From: Paramecium pentaurelia
Lineage: Eukaryota > Ciliophora > Oligohymenophorea > Peniculida > Parameciidae
Assembly: GCA_905183005.1 (NCBI GenBank)
Contig: CAJJDO010000001.1
Span: forward strand, 1,102,278-1,166,277
Reading direction: 5' to 3'
Length of the DNA: 64,000 nt
Positions 23,648-34,717 of the stretch are shown piece after piece. Under the pieces are notes generated by a model. The model was not told the DNA's origin, made no database searches, and worked only from the letters and a program-made list of their open reading frames with translations. Numbering within the stretch: the stretch's first letter is position 1; each line of letters begins with the position of its first letter. The position numbers were made by a program, and so were the translations under genes.

Positions 23648-26600
23648 ATTCTATGTAAAATTTCAGGATTATTAGAGTCAAATAATTAATACTCCTCTTC
23701 CAAATTCTTTAATTTATTTTAATCAATCTTTTTATTTCCTAATAAATCCAAAACGTAGCATTTTTCATTTGAATGTAATTTTTAGAAATCTTCCAATGAC
23801 AAAGTATTTTCATATAGATTATCTGCTAAATTTTAATATTTTTTATTAAATTATTCATCTATTTTTAATCTATCTTTTGGTAAACCAGGATCAATAATCC
23901 ATTATTACCATTAAAGATCTACTCCTTATATATTATTTTCAAGAAGGAATTGCCTTAAAAGAATTCTAAATTAATCTGAATTTAATGTATTCTAAGATAC
24001 TACTAGTCTTATAAACTATTAGAATTTCACTTCTCCAATTTAAGATTCAACAAATCTTAAAAATTAACAACCTTTTTCATAAGGAATTGCAGAAAAACAA
24101 TCATCAGGATTTTATTAGTCAATTTTTGGAGATAAAGATGTATATGTATGATCAGCACCAAAATTATTAATACTCTTCTATAAATCATTATCCTAAGAAT
24201 AATTATAGTCAGTACTCCTAACAGACCATGTAATGTTTATTGATCTTATCCGAAAATCTTGCCAACCATTTTATTTTCAATAAAAGTAGTGATACCCTCA
24301 TTCAACCAAAAACATTCCCAATTTTAACATGTCATACTATTTCCAGACCAAGAATGTATCATCTCATGTATGACAACTGCAGTTTCACTTTTATCCCCCA
24401 CTATTAAAGAGGGTGATAAAAATGTCAAATTTGGATTTTCCATTCCACCAAAAGGAAAGGCCTTTGGTAATACAACAACAGTATATTCATTCCATTTATA
24501 AGGTGTTAAATACTCTTCAATTTTTGATAGATATTTTTCCATATCAGAGAATTCATAAACACATTTATTGATTAAAATAGGCTCTGATATTACAAATGTT
24601 CTTTAGCTGATTTTTTTTTTCTCTAAATCTCCAGCACAAATGGCAAATAGATATGCAGGTATTGCAACAGGCTAATGAAATTAGAATATATTCTTGTCTC
24701 CTTAAATAGTTTCTTTGACTATCAATCCTGATCCATATGCTTTTAAAGGAGCAGGAACTATCAATTCAATATCGAAAGTTGATTTCATTGATGGACTATC
24801 TTAACAAGGAAACTAACTTATTAATTATAAGATATACTAATGATCTTGCATATATAGGTTCTGATTATGTAAATAAAAAGGGATGCTTATTACCAAAAGT
24901 TTATGATGGTTAAAGCCAATTCAAAGCAACTTATTCATTATGCATATTTTATAAAGTTGAATAAGTGATTTCAATCTGAAATTCTTCATTTGCTTATTTT
25001 TAAGTATTTATTTCTAATTGATCTCCTAACTCATTAACTACTAATTATTTATAATTAAATAGAGAGTTTTAATTATTTACATTCACTTGTTGAACATTCA
25101 ACATTTTAGCATCTAATAATACTTTATTAATATCCTTAATGGCCTTCATCTATAAAATCACTTTTCCAATTAGTTATTATTGTTTAAAATCAATTTCAAG
25201 CTTTATTGATGTGTTTAAAGTTATAACATCTTCTAAATTAGACAATGAGCATTTATCCAATTTATTAAATATTGTTCCTTAAAGAGATTATTCATTTGAT
25301 TAAAATTAATCAAGAGAATGCTATTTTGATTTTTATTTCCTTATATTCGATGAAACTACTATTATAGCGCCTATGAACCCTATGACTCCTAAACTTAACA
25401 CTCCATAAATAGATTTCTTGTATAATTTATTAAGATAAAATTATATCAAGGCTTACANTTGATCTTATCCGAAAATCTTGCCAACCATTTTATTTTCAAT
25501 AAAAGTAGTGATACCCTCATTCAACCAAAAACATTCCCAATTTTAACATGTCATACTATTTCCAGACCAAGAATGTATCATCTCATGTATGACAACTGCA
25601 GTTTCACTTTTATCCCCCACTATTAAAGAGGGTGATAAAAATGTCAAATTTGGATTTTCCATTCCACCAAAAGGAAAGGCCTTTGGTAATACAACAACAG
25701 TATATTCATTCCATTTATAAGGTGTTAAATACTCTTCAATTTTTGATAGATATTTTTCCATATCAGAGAATTCATAAACACATTTATTGATTAAAATAGG
25801 CTCTGATATTACAAATGTTCTTTAGCTGATTTTTTTTTTCTCTAAATCTCCAGCACAAATGGCAAATAGATATGCAGGTATTGCAACAGGCTAATGAAAT
25901 TAGAATATATTCTTGTCTCCTTAAATAGTTTCTTTGACTATCAATCCTGATCCATATGCTTTTAAAGGAGCAGGAACTATCAATTCAATATCGAAAGTTG
26001 ATTTCATTGATGGACTATCTTAACAAGGAAACTAACTTATTAATTATAAGATATACTAATGATCTTGCATATATAGGTTCTGATTATGTAAATAAAAAGG
26101 GATGCTTATTACCAAAAGTTTATGATGGTTAAAGCCAATTCAAAGCAACTTATTCATTATGCATATTTTATAAAGTTGAATAAGTGATTTCAATCTGAAA
26201 TTCTTCATTTGCTTATTTTTAAGTATTTATTTCTAATTGATCTCCTAACTCATTAACTACTAATTATTTATAATTAAATAGAGAGTTTTAATTATTTACA
26301 TTCACTTGTTGAACATTCAACATTTTAGCATCTAATAATACTTTATTAATATCCTTAATGGCCTTCATCTATAAAATCACTTTTCCAATTAGTTATTATT
26401 GTTTAAAATCAATTTCAAGCTTTATTGATGTGTTTAAAGTTATAACATCTTCTAAATTAGACAATGAGCATTTATCCAATTTATTAAATATTGTTCCTTA
26501 AAGAGATTATTCATTTGATTAAAATTAATCAAGAGAATGCTATTTTGATTTTTATTTCCTTATATTCGATGAAACTACTATTATAGCGCCTATGAACCCT

Positions 26601-26677
26601 ATGACTCCTAAACTTAACACTCCATAAATAGATTTCTTGTATAATTTATTAAGATAAAATTATATCAAGGCTTACAT
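23408..26677 (-). CDS. LTA4H: M1-family zinc aminopeptidase, leukotriene A4 hydrolase-like, membrane-anchored
   Basis: A metallopeptidase that removes N-terminal residues; in animals the family member also hydrolyses leukotriene A4. The true protein is about 658 residues, read as 26677-25459 followed directly by 24239-23408; the span 24240-25457 is a duplicate of 25459-26676 created at N 25458. Visible: an N-terminal hydrophobic anchor (SIYGVLSLGVIGFIGAIIVV, residues ~16-35); LFPCQDSPSMKSTF; substrate motif GGMEN; the zinc site HEMIHSW...NEG (HEXXH plus the downstream Glu); and a C-terminal LTA4H domain ending KNSYHSIAV...MFQK. Introns: 26032-26056, 24193-24215 and 23580-23605. Classic LTA4H is cytosolic, so the anchor is unusual and suggests a type II membrane protein. 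An apparent frame jump near 24240 disappears once intron 24193-24215 is removed. Confidence 0.92.
24240..25457. repeat. Direct duplication 2, left copy (ends at N 25458)
   Basis: 1218 bp repeated at 25459-26676 (offset 1219) with no difference seen by eye. It lies wholly inside the LTA4H-like gene and cuts off just before the ATG. Removing one copy gives an intact M1 peptidase. Confidence 0.92.
25459..26676. repeat. Direct duplication 2, right copy (starts after N 25458)
   Basis: Right copy of the 1218-bp segment. It continues into the real start codon (26675-26677) and upstream flank of the LTA4H-like gene. Confidence 0.92.
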
Positions 26678-27114
26678 TAATATTTTTATATATTTTATAA
26701 TAATATAAAAATTATAAAATGTATAAGGGCATTCTTATATTTACATTAAAATATATATAGTTGACCTTCTTCATATATATATAAGAGAATATGAAAAGCA
26801 ATACCATAACTTTGATATGAAGACGAATTGATCGAAAATTACAAATGATATCATATCAATTCAATAACAAGCAAAAACATATTTTAAGTATTTAAACTTT
26901 GATATTGCTTATAATTTAATATTTTCTATTAAAAATAGTGGTTTTGATAACTTCTGTAATTAATTGGAATAGTTTTGTGGATAAGGTAAAAAAAAATATA
27001 TGACCTTTTATTTAAAAATTGATAAGAAAAAAGTTAAAATCATATGAGGAATCAAAAATATTAGATCCTATGATATATTATTTATTTTAGTTGTATTGTA
27101 TTTTATAACATTAT
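26678..27114. other. Intergenic region
   Basis: AT-rich spacer upstream of the LTA4H-like gene and downstream of the zinc-finger gene (both -). No frame recognised. Confidence 0.4.
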
Positions 27115-29636
27115 TCATCTCTTTAAGGAGTTAATCGATTAATCTTATTTGATTTTTTTTACAATTAGACTGTAGGTGTCACTGTCTTGATATTACAATA
27201 AATAGGCAACTTCTCTCTTTACATTTTTAGCAGGAAATGACTTATAATATTGTAATATCTTATTTAATGATTATTATTTGTCATTATTGACTTATTTGCT
27301 ATTTTTTGATCTAATTTTTTATGATATGAGATTAATTTTCTCATTAATCTATTTTTAATTATTATTATTATTATTATTATTATTATCTTCAGATTCATAT
27401 TCACTACTTTATTAATACTCACTACTACTTGATGACAATGAAGAAGAAGAGGGTATTTCTTGATTATATTCAACATCAGATCTAAATCATTAATTACCAA
27501 ATAATACTTCTAAACTTTTTTAGTTATTTTTTTTAACTTCTTTTGATCTTTTTATTTTTTTTGGACTGTTTTTGTAATTAATTATTTTTGTTATTTTTAT
27601 TATTTCTATTATTTAGCTTCATTATTCCATACAAGAATGTCTTATTCTAATATTTTCCATTTAATTTTCTCCCTTCTCATTACTTAAGAACACAACAATC
27701 TTAAATTCTCAAAATCCAATCTTATTGCTTACATATCTTTAAAATTATTCAACTATTATTTTACAAAAGAATATCCAGTTCTCTTATTTTATATTCAAAT
27801 AAATTTACCTGAAGTTAACTTGGTTTCTTTCTATATAATTAATCATCTGTTAAAGGACGAACATACTTTTCGAATATGGAATCTTTTGTTAATTGTTCTA
27901 AATCACCCCCACAAATAGTATATAAATCTTTTAATTTAATCATTATATCATTTCTTTGACATCTTGAACAAAAACATATAGCCTAATTACATTACAAAAA
28001 CTACCTAACAAAAAGGACAAACCCAATCTGTCTTTTAAGCTACCTCATCTATTTTTATATCATAATTTTATTTTAAACACATTCTACAAAACTTTCTTTA
28101 ACATATCAATTCTCCATCTAAATTAAATTAGTATTGATTTTATACTCTTTTTTGAATAAATACTATATGCTGTTTTCTTTCTATTAGGTACTTGTCTTCT
28201 ACTTTTGATACCTTCATCATCCACTATTATTTTTGAATTTAATTATTACTTTGAGCAAACAAATATGAATCTGTTATTGATGAATTAATTATAGGTAGAC
28301 CCATAGTTCCACTTCGATAATTACAAGAGATAAGATATTCTTCTCTAAATAACATTTTGCAATGATGACATGCCTCATATCTTAACAAAGTAGAATCATT
28401 ATCACCAGATTAAGATGCTTTAGATTCTTTAGTTAGATTTTTATTTATTAATGGATTAGGCTTCTATCTATTTTATTGTACTTGATTTATTCCAATAAAC
28501 TTGATTAATCAAACAATGACATACATTTTAAGCTATATGAGAATATTTAGTTTTCTAAGGGATATTGTAAAATTTAAATAATGATGTATCTCTTAATTTA
28601 TCCAATTCGTACATCAAATCTTCATCTATATTTACATATGTTGAATTCAAAGCTGATTCAAATGCTACACAGAATTAATAACCATTAGGAGAATGGACAG
28701 TATTAATGACTTTCACTATTGATTCTGCTGTCTATCTAAAGTCCAGTTGTTCTAGACTCTTTCTCAGATAAGTCAATAATGCTTCATTATTATATATAAT
28801 TTGATTCTTGCTAAGATTATTATTGCCTCTGCCTTATTTATAAATATGAACTTAGGTTCCAAAGACATTTAAAGGTTATTCACTTTTAATCTTTTAAGTC
28901 AGATTTTATAGATCTTTCTTATTGGATTTATTTAATTATTGTAATTCATTTGAATATTCTTATAATTGTTGAAATATTTCATCTTTTTATTCTGTTCTTA
29001 ATTCTATTTATTCATTTAATTTATCTAACAATTTATCTAATTAAGCATTTTCTTAAATTAATGAACTTAATTATATATATAATTAATACCTAATGTTTTT
29101 TTATTTAAATTTAACCATTGATTTTTGTTTCATGTAATAAATTTTATCAATCTAAGGTATTTTTAAAGCTTTTGCTTTATGAATAAGACCACTCAACTTG
29201 ATATGCTTCTAAATATTCTCCCAATAAGTTTTATTTTCTGATTAAATCTGTTGTTTATTTAAGATTTATCTAGCTTAATAAAACTTATAATCAGCATATT
29301 TCACAGGAAATTCTGTTACAATAGCATCATCATTCATAGCTTTGAGATATTCAAGTCTCTCTTATTCAGGTTCATCCACTTTCTTAAAGTACACTTAATT
29401 AATATGTCTCCAAAAATAACATAAAATGTATTCATTCTAATATGAACTGTTAATGTAGGAATTGTTCTATGATGTCCTAATCTTCAGCTTCCGTCTAATT
29501 GTAATGAATATTTATGTTACCTAGAGTATTTATCATAAATATCAAAATTCCCATTCTTTTTATCTAACTTTATTATTTTCTCAAGATTATTTTTGTTTTA
29601 GTTTTTATCAGCATTCAATTAATTTTCTTCGCTCAT
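27115..29636 (-). CDS. zf-4CXXC_R1 (CDCA7-type) zinc-finger protein
   Basis: A 798-residue protein with introns (plus coordinates) 29495-29520, 28500-28524, 27983-28004, 27783-27808 and 27482-27507. The N-terminal half is helical and coiled-coil-like (ENAQLDKLLDKLNEQIELR). The centre holds a cysteine cluster: YEACHHCKMLF, then ICQRKFCRMCLKQNYD, then WVCPFCQ spliced to AICFCSRCQRND. The order CXXC / C..CXXC / W.CPXC..IC.CS.C..R.. is the signature of the zf-4CXXC_R1 domain of CDCA7, the partner of the chromatin remodeler HELLS, and of related plant and fungal proteins. A chromatin role is inferred. The C-terminus has a basic Q/K stretch, a serine/acidic run and an asparagine run encoded by an (ATT)n microsatellite (27360-27386). 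Intron 28500-28524 ends AAG; only its removal joins the N-terminal frame to the zinc-finger frame. Confidence 0.82.
27360..27386. repeat. (ATT)n microsatellite inside the CDCA7-type gene
   Basis: An ATT trinucleotide run that is read on the minus strand as about nine consecutive asparagines after an acidic serine-rich segment. Confidence 0.8.
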
Positions 29637-30548
29637 TCCTAAAATAATATACTTGAAATAGCAAAATATAATGTATATAGGGAATACGAAAGAATATTGT
29701 TCAATATTCTCGTTGTATAACAATACCTTTCTTTGAATTTCTCTCTTACAAAAAGAGTGATATTTATTAAATAAAATAATGAAATCACGTATAATTTAAA
29801 TTAATACACTATCTAAAATTATTAACAGATACTCGATCAACATTTCCGCATGGACTCAAGAACAAGAGTTGTTATTATACACATATATATTATACACATT
29901 ATAATCCAAAATACTAACAAACCATTTACAAGGTATTTTTCTATGGGTTTCGAAACTCTCTCACACGCGATTTTTTTTTTTTCTATTATCCCAAAGAAAA
30001 CATTTAAATAGCTTGTTGGCACATTTATTAGATATTTAAATTATTCTAAATAACATTTATTTTTAGTTACTACTTAAAATAATTACATAATGATTTTGTA
30101 TTTACTACCCTATTTTTATTAAATAATTCAAAATCATTTTAAATAATTTATTATAACTAAGTGTTTATTAAGAAGTCTTTAACTTATAGATATTCAAATA
30201 TATAACATCAAATATTTGTATAGTTGTGAATATATTAAAAAGTGAATAATTATTTTTTTTAAGATTATCACACATCAGTATATTTAATAATATTGATTAA
30301 AATATTGTGATTATTATCTTAAAGATATAATTAATTATTTTTTAATATTCAAAGTGTTAATAATTATAATTGTAGAGTTGATTTTATCTTTTTAAGCATT
30401 TTAAATATTCTCATGTTTAAGAGATTTATAATTTATATATATATATATAATATAACTACTTTTTTATATACATATAATATTACAATCAAATAAATTAATT
30501 ATTATCAAATGCTATTTACAATTATTAATATAATTTAAATTCAAATTA
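29637..30548. other. Long intergenic region with a possible small RNA
   Basis: About 0.9 kb between divergent genes (zinc-finger -, POC1 +). At 29830-29970 there is a GC-richer island with a self-complementary GTTTCGAAAC and, directly after ACACGCGA, a run of 12 T (about 29970-29981) that could end a Pol III transcript on +. A near-palindrome AGAATATTGTTCAATATTCT lies at about 29691-29710. TA microsatellites occur near 30440. No snRNA family was recognised. Confidence 0.35.
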
Positions 30549-31641
30549 ATGGAAGAACCGAAAGGGATTGTCCGTCATATATAGACATTGCAAGATCCAT
30601 AATTATCTCGATCATATAGAGGACATGAAAAAACATATTGTCTATCATTTGATCCATAAATGAGGTAATTAGCATCTGGAGGAAATGATTCAATAATATA
30701 TGTCTATAGTTTTAAGCCATAAGGAAGACCATTTAAATTTAATGGACATAAAGGAGCAGTTTATAGTGTGCAATTTTCACCTGATGGATAAATAATTGCA
30801 AGTGGTGGAGAAGATAGGACAATTCGTTTATGGAAGAATTCTGTGTAATTTGATATTAATATGAATTTAATAGTTTAGGAAAGTGTACAGCAATTAAAGG
30901 ACATATTGGTAGTGTTAGATCATTATCATTTTCTTAAGATAGCAGTATGATAGTATCATCATCAGATGATAAAACAATTAAGGGATGGAATGTATTAAAG
31001 AATAATTTTATGTTCTCATTGGCAGGACATACTAATTGGGTTAGATAAGCTAAATTATCTCCAGATTCTAGATTAGTAGTTTCTGGTTCAGATGATTCAA
31101 CAGTTCGTTTATGGGATGTTAATTTATCAAAAGAATTATAGAAATTCAAATGTGAAGATTCAATATATTCAATTGATTGGATTAGTGATGGAACTACTAT
31201 ATGTGCAGGTTAAATGGATGGAAAAATTAAATTATGGGATGCTCGTTCAATGAGATTAATATAATATTATGAATGTAGTAAAAAATCAGTTAATACAATA
31301 AATACTCATCCTAGTGGTAATTTTCTATTATCTGGTGATGATGAAAGCAATTTAAAAATATTTGATTTAAGATAAGGAAGATTAGCATGGTCATTATATT
31401 CCCATTCTTAACCAATTAAATAAGTATAATTTAATTATGCAGGTGATTATTTTGCTTCAGCTGGATTAGATTCAAATGTTTTAGTTTGGTAATCTAATTT
31501 TGATGAAAATATGAAGCCTTGTAATGTTATTAATTTTGTAGATAAGAATTTATCAAATAATGATTCATAAACATTATCATCTTCAAATTAATTTAAGGTT
31601 CCTTAAACTACATTTAAAGCTAATAAATAATAAAATAAAAT
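30531..31641. repeat. Direct duplication 3, left copy (ends at N 31642)
   Basis: 1111 bp that recur at 31643-32753 (offset 1112). Unlike the other duplications, the copies are not identical: about a dozen substitutions lie in the first ~320 bp and one near the right end. Confidence 0.9.
30549..31641 (+). CDS. POC1: POC1, N-terminal WD40 part (assembly duplicate with synonymous differences)
   Basis: ATG 30549 starts the same WD40 protein as 31661, truncated at the N. Intron 30845-30873. Differences from the complete copy in the first third are all synonymous (for example CCG/CCT Pro, TAA/CAA Gln, CGA/AGA Arg, GAT/GAC Asp), after which the sequences agree until one Gln/Tyr difference near 31594. 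It is a contig end from a second allele or paralogue, or a chimera, rather than a real tandem gene. Confidence 0.85.
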
Positions 31642-31642
31642 N

Positions 31643-32753
31643 TAATTTAAATTCAAATTAATGGAAGAACCTAAAGGGATTGTTCGTCATATATAGACAT
31701 TGCAAGATCCACAATTATCTAGATCATATAGAGGACATGAAAAAACATATTGTCTATCATTTGATCCATAAATGAGATAATTAGCATCTGGAGGAAATGA
31801 TTCAATAATATATGTCTATAGTTTCAAACCATAAGGAAGACCATTTAAATTTAATGGTCATAAAGGAGCAGTTTACAGTGTTTAATTTTCACCTGATGGT
31901 TAAATAATTGCAAGTGGTGGAGAAGACAGGACAATTCGTTTATGGAAGAATTCTGTGTAATTTGATATTAATATGAATTTAATAGTTTAGGAAAGTGTAC
32001 AGCAATTAAAGGACATATTGGTAGTGTTAGATCATTATCATTTTCTTAAGATAGCAGTATGATAGTATCATCATCAGATGATAAAACAATTAAGGGATGG
32101 AATGTATTAAAGAATAATTTTATGTTCTCATTGGCAGGACATACTAATTGGGTTAGATAAGCTAAATTATCTCCAGATTCTAGATTAGTAGTTTCTGGTT
32201 CAGATGATTCAACAGTTCGTTTATGGGATGTTAATTTATCAAAAGAATTATAGAAATTCAAATGTGAAGATTCAATATATTCAATTGATTGGATTAGTGA
32301 TGGAACTACTATATGTGCAGGTTAAATGGATGGAAAAATTAAATTATGGGATGCTCGTTCAATGAGATTAATATAATATTATGAATGTAGTAAAAAATCA
32401 GTTAATACAATAAATACTCATCCTAGTGGTAATTTTCTATTATCTGGTGATGATGAAAGCAATTTAAAAATATTTGATTTAAGATAAGGAAGATTAGCAT
32501 GGTCATTATATTCCCATTCTTAACCAATTAAATAAGTATAATTTAATTATGCAGGTGATTATTTTGCTTCAGCTGGATTAGATTCAAATGTTTTAGTTTG
32601 GTAATCTAATTTTGATGAAAATATGAAGCCTTGTAATGTTATTAATTTTGTAGATAAGAATTTATCAAATAATGATTCATAAACATTATCATCTTCAAAT
32701 TATTTTAAGGTTCCTTAAACTACATTTAAAGCTAATAAATAATAAAATAAAAT
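31643..32753. repeat. Direct duplication 3, right copy (starts after N 31642)
   Basis: Right copy of the POC1 5' segment. It runs on into the complete gene. Confidence 0.9.
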
Positions 32754-33668
32754 TAATTATGAAAACTAAACATCTTAATCTTTATTAATTAATAATTAGA
32801 CTCATTAAAGTCCTTTGGCATAAATGTTATCAACTAAATTTGAAAAAATAGTATCTTAAATGGATCAAGTTACTTAATTGATTGTATCTATTGATAAGAG
32901 AATTACTTCAAATGAAGATTAAGTCAAAAAATTATTATAAGTATTAAGATTATTTTATTATATTAGAATGAGAGAGTCAAATCAATTCTTGGTGTTTATG
33001 AAGAGTAATATAAAGAACCATATTAGAAGGCTGCTGTTTGGGAGAATTATAGAAATAAACAATAATAAAACAATAATTAATTAACTCTATAACAATAATA
33101 ATAATTATAAGATCAAGAACCTGTTTTTGGAACAGGATCATTTATGAGAGATGGAGAATTAGAAGATTTTCCAGAAGAAAGTGAATAGAAATTAAAATAA
33201 GAATATGAAGATGAAAAATACAAATTATAATAAGAACATATATTAGAAAGTGATTAAAATCAATAAACTTTTAATGTTACTAGTGAATAGAATATCTTTT
33301 AAACAGGAGCTTTAGATGGAACTTTAAGTAATCAAAATAATTATAATAATACATTTTCATTGACTTTCACTTAAAGATAAAACTTATAAGAATAATTGAA
33401 TAATTTAGGAGATTGGAGAGAATAACTTGAATAAGTATAAAGGGAAGTAATGGAAAATTAATAAGATAATGATTAATTTATAAGAGAAGTTAATGAAGAT
33501 GAAGAAGAATAATAGGATTTATAGGATATACAACAATAATAAGAACATTAAGGTTAATAAGTAGAAATTCAAGAGGAAGAATATCCAGTTTAAGAAGATT
33601 TTTAAGATGAATAAGGAAATTAAGGAGAAGAGGAAATCAGATATTAAGATCAAGGAGCATAAGAATGA
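31661..33668 (+). CDS. POC1: POC1, centriole/basal-body WD40 protein
   Basis: A 650-residue protein with introns 31957-31985 (29 nt) and 32941-32966. POC1 stabilises triplet microtubules of basal bodies, an abundant structure in ciliates. Seven WD40 repeats are seen (LASGGNDSIIYVYSF; IIASGGEDRTIRLWKN; IVSSSDDKTIKGWNV; VVSGSDDSTVRLWDV; CAGQMDGKIKLWDAR; LLSGDDESNLKIFDL; FASAGLDSNVLVWQS). They are followed by the POC1 C-terminal helix (KFEKIVSQMDQVTQLIVSID, then KRITSNEDQVKKLL). After the second intron there is a long Q/E-rich acidic tail to TGA 33666-33668 that goes beyond the usual family length. It converges on the Yip1-family gene with a 57-bp gap. Confidence 0.93.
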
Positions 33669-33725
33669 AACTAATTAATATATATCAATTTTTAATGATT
33701 TTCTTTATCTACATATCATGATCAA

Positions 33726-34567
33726 TCAAAATATTGTTATAATTACAAATGTACAATAGAATAAAAATAAGGGATATGCTATTAACAATCTTCTATGTTA
33801 TAATCCTAAAATCTAAAAATTATTATTCTAATTTTACAGTATCAAAAGTCTTTGAAACACTAGCAGTAGACCAAACTGCACATACTATAGCTAATGCATA
33901 TCCAAATGATGAACTATAATTAATTAATGATCTTTAAGTACTTTAATTACAAAAATATACTGAGTAATGATAACACAACTATTGGTGCCAATCCATAACC
34001 CAAATAACTCAATATTTTATAGAACTCTATCTACTTACCTTGTTGTTAAATCATAAAATTCATTAATAAATAGAGTAATAACCAACCCCATAATCCAATC
34101 CCATAAATATAATTGAAATGCAATTTTCCTGTCTTATGAATTAAATAACTATTTACTAATAATTGTAATAAGCCCAAAGATATTACTATCAGAATAGGAC
34201 CTGATAGATCAGGATCTTCCAAATACTCACTATCAGATTTTTAGAATAAGAGAACATTCATTATTCTAGATTTAATTAGTAATGGCGATGTAATATCAAG
34301 GTCTAATTAAATACTGGATCTATTGAAATACCTTCTAATAATGGTAAGTCTTCAGCAGTATCTTGAGGCTATTATTTCTATGAGTCAAACAATAAATGTT
34401 TCTCTTCTTGATTTGCCACGTTGTCACCTAATTTAATGGTTTCATTTAATTCATCATTTTCTTTAAATATCAACAAATATCATACATATGTCAAAGGGAT
34501 TATTCTAGTATTACTTTGGCTTCTCATTTGGATCTATAATACCAAATGGATTTTTTAGTGGCTACAT
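33726..34567 (-). CDS. Yip1/YIPF5-family membrane protein
   Basis: A 244-residue protein with introns (plus coordinates) 34461-34485, 34303-34331, 33914-33941 and 33813-33837. Yip1-domain proteins act in ER-to-Golgi vesicle trafficking with Rab GTPases. The N-terminus is cytosolic and acidic (EDLPLLEDLDITSPLLIKSR). It is followed by the family's DPDLSGPILIV, then GKLHFNYIYGIG, and about five membrane segments (ILIVISLGLLQLLV; LWGWLLLYLLMNFMI; YGLAPIVVLSLLSIFL; YALAIVCAVWSTASV; LLIAYPLFLFYCTFVIITIF). The segment order and short C-terminus match YIPF5/YIPF4. The first intron ends AAG and is required, because its unspliced frame meets TGA. The 150-bp gap upstream is shared with the divergent lectin-like gene. 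Confidence 0.9.
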
Positions 34568-34717
34568 TAAATTAATTAATATGATCTAAAATGGTATTGT
34601 ATTGAATATAAGATAAAATGGATCTGAAGAATAATAATAAATTGATCTACACAAAAAGTAATTATAAAATTCATCTTGCATTCATGGATAGTCGTTTTTT
34701 AATATTTTTGTTATTAA

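Noticed and set aside
24236..24250. Apparent frameshift in the LTA4H-like gene next to the duplication boundary
   Set aside because: Removing a canonical 23-nt intron (24193-24215) restores the frame and gives a continuous family-like sequence.
29690..30040. U5/U2/U1 snRNA or telomerase RNA
   Set aside because: A short resemblance to the U5 3' part was noted, but the invariant loop, Sm site and 5' element are missing. No telomerase template was seen.
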